Source: Neglectibacter timonensis (GTDB lineage: Bacteria > Bacillota > Clostridia > Oscillospirales > Acutalibacteraceae). Taken from it: 64,000 bases of DNA. The DNA lies in contig NZ_LT160640.1 of NCBI RefSeq assembly GCF_900048895.1, positions 434,001-498,000 of the forward strand, given 5' to 3'. The notes beneath the pieces were generated by a model. It was given only the letters and a program-made list of their open reading frames with translations. It was not told the DNA's origin and made no database searches. The number at the start of each line of letters is the position of its first letter. Position 1 is the stretch's first letter. A program made the position numbers and the translations under genes. Below, piece after piece: positions 51,944-64,000 of the stretch.

Positions 51944-52153
51944 ATGAAGCAGAATATACATCCCGACTACCAGGAGACTACCATCACCTGTGCGTGCGGC
52001 AATGTCATCAAGACCCGCTCCACGAAGAAGGATATCCACGTCGAAATATGTTCAAAATGCCACCCGTTCTTTACGGGCAAGCAGAAGCTTATTGATACGA
52101 GCGGTCGCGTCGATATGTTCAAGAAGCGCTACGGTATGCAGGACAAAAAATAA
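51944..52153 (+). CDS. rpmE: 50S ribosomal protein L31, zinc type
   Basis: A 69-aa ribosomal protein starting [10 protein letters not shown]. Four cysteines (C16 and C18 in CACG, then CSKC) form the zinc ribbon of the C+ form, so it serves as the zinc-replete L31; no C- paralogue is seen here. ATG 51944 has AAGAGGTGA 8 nt upstream. Short own transcription unit ended by a strong terminator. Confidence 0.96.
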   Translation: MKQNIHPDYQETTITCACGNVIKTRSTKKDIHVEICSKCHPFFTGKQKLIDTSGRVDMFKKRYGMQDKK

Positions 52154-52171
52154 TCCAGAGCATGGATTCTG

Positions 52172-52206
52172 GGCGGTGCATTTCGTTTGCACCGCCTGAT
52201 TTTTTT
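52172..52206 (+). terminator. Terminator of rpmE
   Basis: GGCGGTGCA pairs with TGCACCGCC, loop of 7 nt, then TGA and seven T. Confidence 0.88.
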
Positions 52207-52275
52207 CGAGGGGCAGGCTTGCCGGCCCTGCTTTTGGATTTGGGTGTAGGCCTGGTGCGCCTAGGAAGGGATGAA

Positions 52276-52896
52276 ATGGAATACACCACTGTTAAAAAAG
52301 AAGGCAGCGATGCCTTTGTCGAGAAAAAGTCCCGTTTTATCGGATCCTGCTGTCCTGTGAAAACGGAAGAAGAGGCGCTGGCGTTTATTGCCGGGGTCAA
52401 AGCAAAATATTGGGATGCCTCCCACAATGTTTATGCCTACATCTTACGGAATCAGGGAACTCAACGTTTTTCAGATGATGGAGAGCCTCAGGGAACAGCG
52501 GGGATTCCTGTACTGGAAACGCTGAAAAAATCCGGGATTGTGGATGCTGTGGTGGTGGCAACCAGATATTTCGGAGGGATTTTGCTTGGAGGAGGAGGGC
52601 TGATACGCGCCTATTCTCATACAGCTTCCCTTGCGGTATCTGCAGCGCAAAAAATTGTGATGCGGGAATGTCTCTTGATGAGTCTTACCTGCGATTATAC
52701 CCTATATGGGAAAGTTGCGGCTGCTGTGCCGGCTTGCGGGGCTGTGGTGGATGAAACGGAATTTCTGGAAAAAGTGACGATCTCCTTCCACTTGGCGCCG
52801 GAACAGGAAGGCGCTTTGACAAAACAGCTGGCTGATGCTACTAACGGGAAGGCTGCAGCAAAGGTCGAGGGCAGAAAGTTCTTTGAATTTTTATGA
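52276..52896 (+). CDS. YigZ/IMPACT family protein
   Basis: A 206-aa protein of the UPF0029/IMPACT family, RNase PH-like fold. KKSRFIGSCCPVKTEEEA, ASHNVYAYIL, RFSDDGEPQGTAGIPVLETL and VATRYFGGILLGGGGLIRAYS are the usual signatures, followed by the C-terminal DUF1949 ferredoxin-like domain. ATG 52276 follows AGGAAGGG. Possible role in translation control or protein processing; biochemical function is not settled for the family. Confidence 0.9.
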   Translation: MEYTTVKKEGSDAFVEKKSRFIGSCCPVKTEEEALAFIAGVKAKYWDASHNVYAYILRNQGTQRFSDDGEPQGTAGIPVLETLKKSGIVDAVVVATRYFGGILLGGGGLIRAYSHTASLAVSAAQKIVMRECLLMSLTCDYTLYGKVAAAVPACGAVVDETEFLEKVTISFHLAPEQEGALTKQLADATNGKAAAKVEGRKFFEFL

Positions 52897-52994
52897 TTTT
52901 ATCAGATAAATAAAGTATTTCTTTCTCGGATTGCGTATATGTTTAGAGAAAAGATAAGGACATAACAGAGCAGAGAGAAAGGATGGGGATTTCG

Positions 52995-53999
52995 ATGACG
53001 GTACGCGAAGAAACACAGGCACTGGAACGGCAGACCATGTCGCCGTATGCAATGCTTTCTGCAGACACCAAAGGCCGCAAAGAGCCGGAAGAGGAGTGCG
53101 AACTGCGTACACCCTTTCAGAGGGACCGTGACAGAATTATCCATTGTAAGTCCTTCCGCAGGCTCAAACACAAGACACAGGTGTTTCTGTCGCCTGAAGG
53201 CGACCATTACCGCACCCGTTTGACTCATACTCTGGAGGTTTCCCAAATTGCCCGTACGATTGCCCGGGCACTCCATCTTAACGAAGATTTGACAGAAGCG
53301 GTGGCTTTGGGACATGATTTGGGGCACACACCTTTCGGCCATGCAGGCGAAAGGGCGCTGAACGCAATTGTGCCTCAGGGATTCCGCCACTATGAACAGA
53401 GCGTAAGAGTGGTGGACAAGCTGGAGAAAGAAGGCCGGGGCCTCAATCTCACATACGAAGTGAGGAATGGAATCCTTTGCCACACTTGTGGGATGGAGGC
53501 GGAAACTCTCGAAGGAAAGATCATCCGCTGGGCGGACAGAATCGCCTATATGAACCACGATATTGATGATGCCATCCGTGCCGGCGTACTTCGGGAACCT
53601 GATATTCCGAAGGAGATTACTGCGGTTCTGGGAGATTCTAAAACCAGGAGGATTACCGCGCTGATTCGTTCTGTGGTGGAGAACAGTCGGGATGGGACAA
53701 TCCGCATGGACGAGGTAACTTATCAGGCATATCAGGCTTTGGACGCGTTTTTGTACGAGTCCGTCTATCTCAACGAATATGCAAAAAAAGAGGAGAAAAA
53801 AGTTCCTCACATCATTCGGAGCCTGTTTACCTATTTTGAAAATCCCGATCATCTGCCGGATTATTTGAAAAGGATTGCCGAAAAGGAGGGGAAAGAAATG
53901 GCGGCCTGCGACTATGTGGCAGGAATGACGGATCACTATGCGGTGGAATGCTATAAAAGCCTGTTTATTCCCAAGGCTTGGAATCTGGGGGATATCTGA
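52995..53999 (+). CDS. dgt: dNTP triphosphohydrolase (dGTPase family)
   Basis: HD-domain enzyme cleaving dGTP/dNTP to nucleoside and triphosphate, 334 aa. Metal site: the H of RLTHTLEVSQIARTIARAL, the HD of GHDLGHTPFGHAGE, and the Asp of DRIAYMNHDIDDA; preceded by FRRLKHKTQVF. ATG 52995 seems better spaced from AAAGGATGGGG than ATG 52983, but either is possible. It heads dgt-dnaG-rpoD, a conserved Clostridia order. Confidence 0.93.
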   Translation: MTVREETQALERQTMSPYAMLSADTKGRKEPEEECELRTPFQRDRDRIIHCKSFRRLKHKTQVFLSPEGDHYRTRLTHTLEVSQIARTIARALHLNEDLTEAVALGHDLGHTPFGHAGERALNAIVPQGFRHYEQSVRVVDKLEKEGRGLNLTYEVRNGILCHTCGMEAETLEGKIIRWADRIAYMNHDIDDAIRAGVLREPDIPKEITAVLGDSKTRRITALIRSVVENSRDGTIRMDEVTYQAYQALDAFLYESVYLNEYAKKEEKKVPHIIRSLFTYFENPDHLPDYLKRIAEKEGKEMAACDYVAGMTDHYAVECYKSLFIPKAWNLGDI

Positions 54000-54023
54000 T
54001 TATTTTGGGAAAGGAGGAGGAGT

Positions 54024-55781
54024 ATGGCGCTTCCGGAATATTTCAAAGAAGAATTGAAGCAGCGTTGCGAAATTGGGGAGATCATCTCCTCCTATGTCAT
54101 TTTAAAGCGCAGAGGTAAAAATTTGGTGGGGCTCTGCCCTTTTCATAACGAAAAGACGCCTTCCTTTGTGGTGTATCCGGAAAACGGCTCTTTCTACTGT
54201 TTCGGCTGCAATACCGGCGGCGATGTGATTTCCTTTGTGGAACGTGTCGAGAATTTGGATTACATAGAAGCAGTCCGTTTCCTTGCGCAGCGCGCAGGAC
54301 TTGCAGTACCGGAGGACGGCGTGGACGATACCATGTCAAAGCTTCGGACGCGCATTTTGGAGATTAACCGGGAGGCCGCCAGATTCTTCTACCGTACGCT
54401 CACTCAGCCTGAGGGCAGGCCGGGTTTGGAGTACCTGAAGCGCCGGGGCCTGGACGCCCAGACAATCAAACACTTCGGGCTCGGGTATGCGCCGGACAGC
54501 GGTTACGCTTTGGCCAGCTGTCTCAAGGCAAAAGGTTACACGTCCAATGAAATGGTTCAATCCGATATGGTGCGGCTTTCCAAGAATAACCGGCCCTATG
54601 ACCGTTACCGGGGCCGTGTCATGTATCCCATTTTTGATTTGCGTGGGAATGTTGTGGCGTTCGGCGGGCGGATTCTTACAGATGAGAAGCCAAAATATAT
54701 CAATACTGCCGATACGCCGGTATACCACAAGAGCAGCGGGTTGTTTGCCATGAATTTTGCCAAGAATGCAGGGACAAGACAGTTGATCCTGGCCGAAGGC
54801 TATATGGATGTGATTGCGCTGCACAGAGCCGGCTTTCAGAACTCCATAGCTTCTCTGGGAACAGCGCTCACAACAGAGCAGGCCAATATCATCCGCCGCT
54901 ATGCGGATGAGGTGGTAATTTGTTATGATTCTGACGAGGCGGGGCAGAGAGCGACGCAACGCGCTATTCCGATTTTAAAAAAGGCGGGGCTTTCCATCCG
55001 CGTCATTACAGTGCCAGGCAATAAAGATCCGGATGAGTTTATGCGCAGTTTTGGCAAGGACGGGCCGCTGCGATTCAAAGCTTTGCTGGAGGAATCCGGA
55101 AATGACCTGGAATACAGGCTTCGGAAGGTCCGGGATAAATATGATATAGAGACAGATGACGGACGTGTGAAATATCTGCAGGAAGCTGCAGAAGTGGTTG
55201 GCTTTATTGATGATAAGATAGCTCAGGATGTTTATGCTGGAAAGCTTTCCCGGGAAACGGGCGTTTCTAAGGAGGCGATACTCAGCATGGCGGAAAAAGC
55301 GGCCTCGCGGGCAGCTAAACAGAGAAAAAAAGAAGAAATCCGTTCTCAGCAGCGCGTAGTGGGGACAGAGAGTCAAGTGAATCCTGAAAAGGCCCGGCAC
55401 ACGAAAGCTGCTTTTGCTGAAGAAAATATCATTGCCTATCTGTTCGATCATCCGGATCGTTCTGATGCGCTGCGCAGGGAAATTCCTCCAGAAAAATTTG
55501 TTACTGCCTGGAACCGCAGAGTATACGAAACTTTATTGGGTAAAACTATACACGGCGCGGTTTCGATAAGTGATTTTTCAGAGGCGCTGAGCAAGGATGA
55601 AATGTCAGAACTTACTAGGATTATTGTACAGCACAGGGATGCACCGCCCGGCTGGGTGGATGTTCAGAAAAGCATCGGTTTGATCCAGACTGATGGCAGC
55701 AATATAAAAAATGCCAGCGATGAAGACGTATTGAAATACATGCAGCAGTTAAGAGATCAGAAAAATGGGGGAAATGAATAA
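54024..55781 (+). CDS. dnaG: DNA primase DnaG
   Basis: Primase for lagging-strand RNA primers, 585 aa. N-terminal zinc domain ([11 protein letters not shown]...FYCFGC), catalytic core with [14 protein letters not shown] and the TOPRIM acid cluster [10 protein letters not shown], and a C-terminal DnaB-helicase-binding region from about 450. ATG 54024 follows AAAGGAGGAG. Its stop overlaps the rpoD start (TAATG), showing translational coupling in the macromolecular synthesis operon. Confidence 0.97.
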   Translation: MALPEYFKEELKQRCEIGEIISSYVILKRRGKNLVGLCPFHNEKTPSFVVYPENGSFYCFGCNTGGDVISFVERVENLDYIEAVRFLAQRAGLAVPEDGVDDTMSKLRTRILEINREAARFFYRTLTQPEGRPGLEYLKRRGLDAQTIKHFGLGYAPDSGYALASCLKAKGYTSNEMVQSDMVRLSKNNRPYDRYRGRVMYPIFDLRGNVVAFGGRILTDEKPKYINTADTPVYHKSSGLFAMNFAKNAGTRQLILAEGYMDVIALHRAGFQNSIASLGTALTTEQANIIRRYADEVVICYDSDEAGQRATQRAIPILKKAGLSIRVITVPGNKDPDEFMRSFGKDGPLRFKALLEESGNDLEYRLRKVRDKYDIETDDGRVKYLQEAAEVVGFIDDKIAQDVYAGKLSRETGVSKEAILSMAEKAASRAAKQRKKEEIRSQQRVVGTESQVNPEKARHTKAAFAEENIIAYLFDHPDRSDALRREIPPEKFVTAWNRRVYETLLGKTIHGAVSISDFSEALSKDEMSELTRIIVQHRDAPPGWVDVQKSIGLIQTDGSNIKNASDEDVLKYMQQLRDQKNGGNE

Positions 55782-56875
55782 TGGGTGCACAACCGGATAA
55801 GAAAACGGTGATTAAGGATTTGATTGAGCTTGGGAAAAGCAAAGGTCAGCTCAGTACCAAGGAAATTCTCGACGCATTGGGTGAACTGGATTTTGATCCC
55901 GAACATATTGAAAAATTCTACGATACGCTGGAATCACAGGGCGTAGAAATTGTTGAGGATTTTGATGATATCCAAATTGACGACGTCGATTTGGCGAAGG
56001 TGGAGGGCGTGGAAACCCTGGAACCCGGTATCGGGGCTGACGGCGTTTCCATCGACGATCCGGTTAAAGTTTATCTGAAGGAGATTGGCCGAGTCCCATT
56101 GCTGACTCCGGAAGAGGAAATCGACCTGGCTATTGCCATTACCAACGGAGACGAGGCGGCGAAGAAACGACTTTCTGAAGCGAACTTGCGGCTGGTGGTG
56201 AGCATTGCAAAACGCTATTTGGGCAGGGGCATGCAGTTTTTGGATCTGATTCAGGAAGGAAATCTGGGACTGATTAAAGCTGTGGAAAAATTTGATTATA
56301 CGAAGGGCTTTAAATTTTCTACCTATGCAACTTGGTGGATCCGTCAGGCGATTACACGTGCGATTGCCGACCAGGCCAGGACGATTCGGATACCTGTACA
56401 CATGGTTGAAACCATCAATAAGGTAAAGAAAGTTTCCAGCCAGCTTTTGCATACCAACGGCAGGGAGCCCAGCGCAGAAGAGGTTGCCGAAGAGTTGGAT
56501 ATGCCCGTAGAAAAGGTACGGGAGATTATGCGTGTGGCCCAGGAGCCCGTATCCCTGGAAACGCCTATCGGCGAAGAAGAGGACAGCCATTTGGGGGATT
56601 TTATTCCCGATGACGACGCTCCCGCGCCTGCTGATGCTGCTTCCCATACACTTTTGAAGGAGACGTTGGGCAATGTGCTGGATTCTCTGACGCCCAGGGA
56701 AGAAAAGGTTCTGCGTCTGCGTTTCGGCCTGGAAGACGGTCGTTCCCGCACGTTGGAAGAGGTGGGGAAGGAGTTCAACGTGACCAGGGAAAGAATCCGT
56801 CAGATTGAGGCAAAAGCGCTGCGTAAGCTTCGCCATCCGAGCCGCAGCAAAAAACTGAAGGATTTTTTGGATTAA
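55781..56875 (+). CDS. rpoD: Primary sigma factor RpoD (sigma A)
   Basis: Housekeeping sigma-70, 364 aa. Region 1.1 (residues 1-75), 1.2 [21 protein letters not shown], region 2 with [18 protein letters not shown] for -10 melting, region 3, and region 4.2 [20 protein letters not shown] for the -35. The short non-conserved insert is typical of Gram-positive SigA. It matches the many TTGACA/TATAAT promoters read in this window. Confidence 0.98.
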   Translation: MGAQPDKKTVIKDLIELGKSKGQLSTKEILDALGELDFDPEHIEKFYDTLESQGVEIVEDFDDIQIDDVDLAKVEGVETLEPGIGADGVSIDDPVKVYLKEIGRVPLLTPEEEIDLAIAITNGDEAAKKRLSEANLRLVVSIAKRYLGRGMQFLDLIQEGNLGLIKAVEKFDYTKGFKFSTYATWWIRQAITRAIADQARTIRIPVHMVETINKVKKVSSQLLHTNGREPSAEEVAEELDMPVEKVREIMRVAQEPVSLETPIGEEEDSHLGDFIPDDDAPAPADAASHTLLKETLGNVLDSLTPREEKVLRLRFGLEDGRSRTLEEVGKEFNVTRERIRQIEAKALRKLRHPSRSKKLKDFLD

Positions 56876-56893
56876 TTTTACTGCGATTTGGAC

Positions 56894-56924
56894 TTGACAA
56901 AAAGGCAGAAACGTATGGTATGAT
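56894..56924 (+). promoter_or_regulatory. Promoter candidate of the Rrf2 gene
   Basis: Perfect TTGACA and TATGAT, but spaced 19 nt apart, longer than optimal; such spacing would suit control by a regulator. Confidence 0.5.
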
Positions 56925-57002
56925 AAAAAACACGGCAGATGAATTCAGAAAAATTAATTCCAGTGAAAACTGGTTTTGCTGAGTGCAAATCGGAGAATAA
57001 TT

Positions 57003-57425
57003 ATGGTGATGACGCTGGAGGCGGATTACGCCGTCAGAATAATGGAATATTTGACAAAAAACGAAGGCCGCTGCGATGCAAAATCCATTTCAGAGGAAAT
57101 GCAAATTCCTCTGCGGTTTTGTTTGAAAATTCTCAGAAAACTGGTGGCAGACGAACTGGTCTGTTCCTTTAAAGGCGCCAAAGGCGGGTATACCTTGGCT
57201 AAGCCCGCAGAAAAAACCACTTTGCGGGAAGTAATCGAATCAGTGGAAGGGCCTTATATGCTCAGCCGCTGCCAGAAAGAAGAGTACAGCTGTGGGCGGT
57301 CCCACTGCAGGCTTCATAAGATTTACGAGAAAATTTCGGATGATGTGCGGAATGAGTTGGACTCCTATACGTTTGAAATGATCTGTGCAGAAGAAGCCTG
57401 TGAATGCAGGGGAAAAAATACATAA
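57003..57425 (+). CDS. Rrf2 family transcriptional regulator with Fe-S cysteines
   Basis: A 140-aa winged-helix regulator: LEADYAVRIMEYLTKN, AKSISEEMQIPLRFCLKILRKL and GAKGGYTLAKP. Three cysteines in RCQKEEYSCGRSHC (C-x6-C-x4-C) match the iron-sulfur ligands of IscR/NsrR-type proteins, so it likely senses Fe-S status, NO or redox; extra cysteines (CAEEACEC) end the chain. ATG 57003 is spaced 7 nt from GGAG. No isc/suf gene is adjacent in this window, so the regulon is unknown. Confidence 0.9.
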   Translation: MVMTLEADYAVRIMEYLTKNEGRCDAKSISEEMQIPLRFCLKILRKLVADELVCSFKGAKGGYTLAKPAEKTTLREVIESVEGPYMLSRCQKEEYSCGRSHCRLHKIYEKISDDVRNELDSYTFEMICAEEACECRGKNT

Positions 57426-57462
57426 ATATCTTACTGCGTTTTTTATAAAGTTTCAGATACAA

Positions 57463-57494
57463 AAAATGGCACTGCAATGATGCAGCGCCATTTT
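57463..57494. terminator. Bidirectional terminator between rrf2 and the aldo/keto reductase gene
   Basis: AAAATGGC-a-CTGC pairs with GCAG-c-GCCATTTT, giving a U run on both strands. Confidence 0.85.
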
Positions 57495-57507
57495 CTGTCT
57501 TTTAAAA

Positions 57508-58362
57508 TTAAAAATAGACCCGCTCCCGGTCTGGGTGTTCGCCTGACCAGCCGGTTTGAGGCATGGTATCCAGCCGGTACATATCTTCTTGAGAGAGGGT
57601 AAATGAAAACAGGTTCTGGTTTTCCAACATCCGATCTTTGGTAGAGGATTTTGGCAGCGGAATAATCTGTTTTTGTACGGCATACCGCAGACAGATCTGG
57701 GCGGGACTCACCTGGTAGTTTTGGCTGAGTTCCCGGATCAGGGAATCGCTGAACATTCTGGTCCTGCCGATGGGGCTCCACGCCTGAACTTGAATCCCCT
57801 GTTCCTGGCAATATTGTACCGCAGCTTCCTGGGAATATCCCGGGTGAAATTCCAATTGATCCACCATGGGGCGTATCCGGCAGCGTGCCAATAGTTTTTC
57901 GATATGATGGGGGAGAAAATTACTCAACCCAACGGCTCTTATCTTTCCCTCTTGATATAAATCCTCCATAGCCCGCCAAGTTTCCAGATCCAGTTCTGCC
58001 CAGTTTGGCTCAGACAGGGAGGGCAGGGGCCAATGGATCAGATAGAGATCCAGATAGGAAGTTCCCAAACGTTCCAGGCTTCTCTGAAAAGCAGACTTTG
58101 TTTCTTGGTAGCCCATCTCTGTTTTCCAAACCTTTGAGGCCAGAAAAAAGTCTTGGCGGGGAATCCGGCTTTCCCGGATAGCTTGACCCAATTGGGCTTC
58201 ATTTCCATAAAAAGAGGCGGTATCAAAGTACCGGTAACCCGTCTCGATTGCCAGACGCAGCACACTGGTATCCTTTTCTTGTACTGTCTTATAAGTGCCG
58301 AAACCGACACAGGGGATGGAAACACCATTATTCAGTGTATAACAGTCAGAGATGTAATTCAT
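57508..58362 (-). CDS. Aldo/keto reductase
   Basis: NADPH-dependent reductase, 284 aa, (alpha/beta)8 barrel. The tetrad is visible: Asp in YRYFDTASFYGNE, Tyr in the same stretch, Lys in LASKVWKTE and His in LIHWPLP. The C-terminal NADP loop reads PIGRTRMF and IPLPKSSTKDRMLEN, with the IPKSS-type sequence slightly altered (PLPKSS). It is closest to the diketogulonate-reductase-like subgroup; the substrate is unknown. Divergent from rpoB. Confidence 0.93.
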   Translation of the reverse strand: MNYISDCYTLNNGVSIPCVGFGTYKTVQEKDTSVLRLAIETGYRYFDTASFYGNEAQLGQAIRESRIPRQDFFLASKVWKTEMGYQETKSAFQRSLERLGTSYLDLYLIHWPLPSLSEPNWAELDLETWRAMEDLYQEGKIRAVGLSNFLPHHIEKLLARCRIRPMVDQLEFHPGYSQEAAVQYCQEQGIQVQAWSPIGRTRMFSDSLIRELSQNYQVSPAQICLRYAVQKQIIPLPKSSTKDRMLENQNLFSFTLSQEDMYRLDTMPQTGWSGEHPDRERVYF

Positions 58363-58483
58363 ATTGGATTATGCCTCCTGATACGCATGTAATATTTGAA
58401 GAGAAATACAAGAAAACAGTAAAAAGGAAAAATATTGAAATATAAAAAATCCGCCGAAAAGGCGGAAAACTTTACAAAACACC

Positions 58484-58512
58484 TTGACAAACTAAAATGT
58501 TTGCTATAAACT
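58484..58512 (+). promoter_or_regulatory. Promoter of rpoBC
   Basis: TTGACA at 58484-58489, 17-nt spacer, TAAACT at 58507-58512, about 200 nt ahead of rpoB. In the 352-nt gap 58363-58714 I also see a CCGCC/GGCGG hairpin (58451-58465), a second TTGACA at 58556 with a weak -10, and an AGAAGA/TCTTCT hairpin near 58655; the rest of the leader is unassigned. Confidence 0.65.
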
Positions 58513-58714
58513 AATATACTGCATCATCATGGGTAGGAGTATCCCCACCTCATTTTTGACAAGTATAGCATACCGATTTGAAATAATCAAGTATGTGAAT
58601 CGAAAAATGTGGTTTTTTATTCAAAGTGACTCCTCCAGAGTGCAAGATGTTTGGCAGAAGAAACCGCAGTCTTCTGTCGTTCCAATAAAATAAAAGAATG
58701 GAGTGGCTGAGCCA

Positions 58715-61700
58715 ATGGTGAATGTAAAACCGGTTCAATTGGGCAAAAATACTCGAATGAGCTTTTCCAAGATCGAGGAAGTCCTAAAAATGCCGAACCT
58801 CATTGAGATTCAGAAGAACTCTTACGAATGGTTCCTGAAGCAGGGGCTGAAAGAGGTCTTCGATGATGTTTCTGGTATTACGGATTTCAACAACAATCTT
58901 GTTCTCGATTTTGTGGATTATAAGCTTGACGACAAGCCCAATTACAGCGTGTCTGAATGTAAGGAGCGAGACGCCACCTACGCAGCCGCTCTCCGGGTCA
59001 CCGCACGCCTTCTGAACAAGGAGACTGGGGAGATTAAGGAATCGGAAGTCTTCATGGGAGATTTCCCGCTGATGACGCCCAGCGGCACCTTTGTCATCAA
59101 CGGCGCTGAACGGGTGATTGTGTCTCAGCTAGTTCGTTCACCCGGCGTATACTTCAAAATGGAGTATGACCGTTCCGGCAAAGAACTGTTCAGCTCTACG
59201 ATTATCCCTAACCGCGGCGCCTGGCTGGAATATGAAAATGACGTAAACGATGTGTTTTACGTTCGAATTGATAAAAACCGTAAGATTCCGATTACGGTTT
59301 TTATCCGCTGCCTGGGTTTGGGCACCGATACTGAGATTCTCGACTTCTTCGGTGACGATGATAGGATGCGCGCAACCATCGAAAAGGATACCTGTAAAAC
59401 GATGGAAGAAGCGCTCTTCGAAATTTACCGGAAGCTGCGTCCCAGTGAACCGCCTACTATCGAAAGCGCCCAATCCCACATTAACGGCTTGTTTTTTGAC
59501 CCGCGCAGGTATGATCTTTCCCGGGTCGGCCGTTATAAATATAATAAAAAGCTTCGGCTGGAGGGTCGGCTTGTCGGCCAGGTCCTGGCTCAGCCGGTTA
59601 TCAATCCGTCTACCGGAGAATTGATGGCGGATGTAGGGACGGTTGTCACCAAGGAAATGGCGGAAGAAATGGATGACGCCGGCGTCACCGTGGCTGTAAT
59701 TTCCCTCAGCGACAAGGAAGTAAAAATTGTCTCCAACGGTATGGTTGACATTCAGAAATACGTGGATTTTGATGCGAAGCAGGAGTGCGGCATCAACGAG
59801 CGTGTTTGTTTTCGCGTCCTTTCAGAAATTTTGGATACCTGTGCTTCTGAAGAGGAATTGAAGAGCGCTTTGCGCGCCCGCCGTGGGGAGCTTATCCCGA
59901 ATCATATCACAGTAGATGATATCTTCTCTTCCATTAATTATATGAACTGCCTTGCTGTCGGTTTGGGACAGACGGATGATATCGATCATCTTGGAAACCG
60001 CAGGATCCGTTCAGTAGGGGAATTGCTGCAAAACCAGTTCCGAATCGGTTTCTCCCGTTTGGAGCGTGTGATCCGGGAGCGCATGACGCTGCAGGCTCAG
60101 GATCCCGAGCAGCTGACCCCTCACTCCTTAATCAACATTCGCCCCGTGGTTGCGGCGATTAAAGAATTTTTTGGTTCTTCTCCCTTGTCTCAGTTTATGG
60201 ACCAGACCAATCCTTTGTCAGAACTGACACACAAGCGCCGCCTCTGCGCACTGGGACCTGGCGGACTATCCCGTGACCGCGCCAGTTTTGAGGTGCGTGA
60301 CGTACACTATACCCATTATGGACGTATGTGTCCTATCGAGACGCCGGAAGGCCCCAATATCGGATTGATCTCCTATTTGGCCACCTTTGCCAGGATTAAC
60401 GAATATGGATTTATCGAGGCCCCGTTCCGCAAGGTGGACAAGGAGACTGGCGTAGTCAGTAAGGAAGTCACCTATATGACCGCCGATGTGGAGGATGACG
60501 TAATTGTGGCCCAGGCGAATGAGCCTTTGGATGAGGAAGGTCATTTTGTCAATGCCAAGGTAGTAGGCCGTTATCGTGACGAGTTTGTGGAAGTAGAAGC
60601 TTTTCGTGCAGACTATATGGACATCTCCCCCCGTATGGTAGTCTCCGTGGCCACCGCGATGATTCCCTTTCTGGAGAATGACGACGCCAACCGTGCTCTG
60701 ATGGGTTCTAACATGCAGAAGCAGGCTGTGCCGCTGCTGCGTACGGAAGCGCCGATTGTTGGAACCGGTATGGAATATAAGGCTGGAGTGGACTCCGGTG
60801 TTTGCGTGTTGGCAAAGCGCGGCGGCGTGGTGAAATCAGTCGCGGCCAACCTGGTGCGTGTCACTGCCGACAACGGCGATATCGACGATTATGAGATCAT
60901 CAAATTTATGCGTTCCAACCAGAGCACTTGTATCAATCAGGTACCGGTAGTCTCGGTAGGCGAACGTGTGGAGGAAGGCGACGTTATCGCCGACGGCCCC
61001 GCTATCAAGAACGGTGAGATTGCCCTGGGCAAAAATGCCCTCATCGGCTTCATGACCTGGGAGGGCTATAATTATGAGGACGCCGTCCTGCTGAATGAAA
61101 AGATTGTCCGTAACGACGTATATACCTCCATCCATATTGAGGAATATGAGATGGAAGCTCGGGATACCAAACTGGGGCCTGAGGAAATTACCCGTGACAT
61201 CCCCAATGTCAATGAAGATCTGCTGAGCAATTTGGATGACAGAGGAATCATTCGAGTGGGAGCTGACGTACGTGCGGGGGATATTTTGGTAGGCAAGGTG
61301 ACTCCCAAGGGTGAGACCGAACTGACAGCAGAAGAGCGTCTGCTTCGTGCTATCTTCGGTGAGAAGGCCAGAGAAGTGAGAGATACTTCTCTTCGTGTGC
61401 CTCATGGCGAGTATGGTGTGGTGGTAGACGTGAAAGTGTTTACCCGGGAAAACAGCCATGACGAGCTCTCTCCCGGCGTCAATAAAGTGGTACGTTGCTA
61501 TATTGCGCAAAAGAGAAAAATCTCTGTAGGTGATAAGATGGCCGGCCGCCACGGAAACAAGGGCGTTGTTTCCCGGATCTTGCCTGAAGAGGAAATGCCG
61601 TTCCTGCCTGACGGCACTCCGTTGGATATTGTTTTGAATCCTTTGGGTGTTCCGTCCCGAATGAATATTGGGCAGGTTTTGGAGGTCCATTTGGGCATGG

Positions 61701-62428
61701 CCGCAAAGGCTTTGGGATGGAAAATTATGACTCCCGTATTTGACGGCGCTCATGAAGCGGATATCCGTGAGTGCTTCAAAATGGGCGGTATGCATGAAGA
61801 CGGAAAATTCTGGCTGAGGGATGGCCGTACTGGCGAGTATTTTGACAATCCTATCACTGTCGGCTATATGTACTATTTGAAGCTCCACCATCTGGTAGAT
61901 GATAAGATTCACGCCCGCAGCACCGGTCCGTACTCCCTGGTCACGCAGCAGCCTCTGGGCGGTAAAGCACAGTTTGGCGGCCAGCGTTTCGGCGAAATGG
62001 AAGTTTGGGCGCTGGAAGCTTATGGCGCCGCATATACGCTGCAGGAAATTCTGACTGTCAAGTCAGATGATGTGGTCGGACGTGTCAAGACCTATGAGGC
62101 CATTGTAAAAGGCCAGAATATTCCCAAGCCGGGCATCCCTGAATCCTTCAAAGTGCTTATTAAAGAGTTGCAGTCTCTGGGTCTGGATGTCAAGGTGCTG
62201 GATAAGGACGATCAGGAAATCGACCTGAAGCAGAACTTTGACGATGATGACGATATGGGCTTCAACCATGCCGATATGAATTTCGATGAGCAGAATGTGG
62301 CCGATGATCTGGAAGGGTATTCTGTAGAGGATGCGGAGGAGGAAGATTTGCCTCTAGGTGAGGAAGATTCCTTTGAAGATGACGAAGAGTTTGATCTCGA
62401 TGATGATAGTGACGACGATTTGATTTAA
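58715..62428 (+). CDS. rpoB: RNA polymerase beta subunit
   Basis: Catalytic beta subunit, 1237 aa. It starts [20 protein letters not shown]. The rifampicin pocket region [40 protein letters not shown] carries the wild-type-like residues (Q, D, H, R, S), so rifampicin sensitivity is expected. The C-terminal [21 protein letters not shown] clamp part is intact, with an acidic tail ([20 protein letters not shown]). ATG 58715 was preferred to GTG 58703, which is too close to GGAG. No rplJ/rplL genes precede it; an aldo/keto reductase gene does. Confidence 0.98.
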   Translation: MVNVKPVQLGKNTRMSFSKIEEVLKMPNLIEIQKNSYEWFLKQGLKEVFDDVSGITDFNNNLVLDFVDYKLDDKPNYSVSECKERDATYAAALRVTARLLNKETGEIKESEVFMGDFPLMTPSGTFVINGAERVIVSQLVRSPGVYFKMEYDRSGKELFSSTIIPNRGAWLEYENDVNDVFYVRIDKNRKIPITVFIRCLGLGTDTEILDFFGDDDRMRATIEKDTCKTMEEALFEIYRKLRPSEPPTIESAQSHINGLFFDPRRYDLSRVGRYKYNKKLRLEGRLVGQVLAQPVINPSTGELMADVGTVVTKEMAEEMDDAGVTVAVISLSDKEVKIVSNGMVDIQKYVDFDAKQECGINERVCFRVLSEILDTCASEEELKSALRARRGELIPNHITVDDIFSSINYMNCLAVGLGQTDDIDHLGNRRIRSVGELLQNQFRIGFSRLERVIRERMTLQAQDPEQLTPHSLINIRPVVAAIKEFFGSSPLSQFMDQTNPLSELTHKRRLCALGPGGLSRDRASFEVRDVHYTHYGRMCPIETPEGPNIGLISYLATFARINEYGFIEAPFRKVDKETGVVSKEVTYMTADVEDDVIVAQANEPLDEEGHFVNAKVVGRYRDEFVEVEAFRADYMDISPRMVVSVATAMIPFLENDDANRALMGSNMQKQAVPLLRTEAPIVGTGMEYKAGVDSGVCVLAKRGGVVKSVAANLVRVTADNGDIDDYEIIKFMRSNQSTCINQVPVVSVGERVEEGDVIADGPAIKNGEIALGKNALIGFMTWEGYNYEDAVLLNEKIVRNDVYTSIHIEEYEMEARDTKLGPEEITRDIPNVNEDLLSNLDDRGIIRVGADVRAGDILVGKVTPKGETELTAEERLLRAIFGEKAREVRDTSLRVPHGEYGVVVDVKVFTRENSHDELSPGVNKVVRCYIAQKRKISVGDKMAGRHGNKGVVSRILPEEEMPFLPDGTPLDIVLNPLGVPSRMNIGQVLEVHLGMAAKALGWKIMTPVFDGAHEADIRECFKMGGMHEDGKFWLRDGRTGEYFDNPITVGYMYYLKLHHLVDDKIHARSTGPYSLVTQQPLGGKAQFGGQRFGEMEVWALEAYGAAYTLQEILTVKSDDVVGRVKTYEAIVKGQNIPKPGIPESFKVLIKELQSLGLDVKVLDKDDQEIDLKQNFDDDDDMGFNHADMNFDEQNVADDLEGYSVEDAEEEDLPLGEEDSFEDDEEFDLDDDSDDDLI

Positions 62429-64000
<1,572 letters not shown>

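Noticed and set aside
60836-61912. 358-codon minus-strand open frame inside rpoB
   Set aside because: Antisense to conserved rpoB sequence; no signal for expression.

Overview
The window reads as chromosome of an anaerobic, low-oxygen-lifestyle member of the Bacillota, most likely class Clostridia and probably the Oscillospirales/Ruminococcaceae side (inference from gene content: two T-box leaders, ArgR, Rex, TepA next to FtsK/SpoIIIE, dgt-dnaG-rpoD, a stand-alone AICAR transformylase with an archaeal-type IMP cyclohydrolase, Zn-type L31). Base composition is near 50% GC, genes are densely packed on both strands, Shine-Dalgarno sites are strong, and GTG/TTG starts are common. I see no rRNA, tRNA, insertion sequence, prophage or CRISPR array.

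Layout. 1-3968: tail of a probable dxs, then tlyA-nadK-argR-recN. 3965-6083: a tyrosine T-box unit with a GNAT acetyltransferase and tyrS. 6240-6606: a small MIF-like tautomerase. 6751-14377: a purine biosynthesis cluster (purE, an M29 aminopeptidase, purM, purN, IMP cyclohydrolase, AICAR transformylase, a HAD phosphatase, purD). 14403-19270: a CPBP-like membrane protein with degenerate active site, then a TIM-barrel/acyl-CoA synthetase fusion with a Gfo/Idh/MocA oxidoreductase. 19636-22162: a three-gene membrane operon with a divergent pentameric ligand-gated ion channel homologue, a six-TM voltage-gated K+ channel and an ECF-S-like protein. 22190-24569 (minus): ROK regulator and MATE exporter. 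24684-28219: isoleucine T-box and type-2-like ileS. 28363-32016 (minus): Gfo/Idh oxidoreductase, sugar-kinase-like APH protein and a degenerate GHKL membrane protein. 32207-34348: PadR / HAAS / DUF4097 envelope-stress-like module. 34376-36399: S1-domain protein and a cyclophilin lipoprotein. 36415-41400 (minus): acn-icd-rex with an AEC transporter upstream. 41497-47469: tepA-ftsK, ComEC-like metallo-hydrolase, DUF3006 protein, ATP-grasp protein. 47530-50730 (minus): rodA, an unassigned structured-RNA candidate, uracil permease. 50921-57425: a zinc-ligand-less VanY-like protein, rpmE, yigZ, dgt-dnaG-rpoD, an Fe-S Rrf2 regulator. 57508-64000: aldo/keto reductase (minus), then rpoB and the first 519 codons of rpoC.

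How the parts work together. Most of the window is core information processing and nucleotide metabolism. The accessory interest lies in the ion channel operon (19.6-22.2 kb), the TIM/acyl-CoA-synthetase fusion (15.4-17.9 kb), the possible structured RNA at about 48.87-49.02 kb, and a run of membrane proteins that kept their fold but lost catalytic residues (CPBP at 14.4 kb, GHKL at 30.7 kb, VanY-like at 50.9 kb). All assignments come from reading motifs and context; no database search was run.
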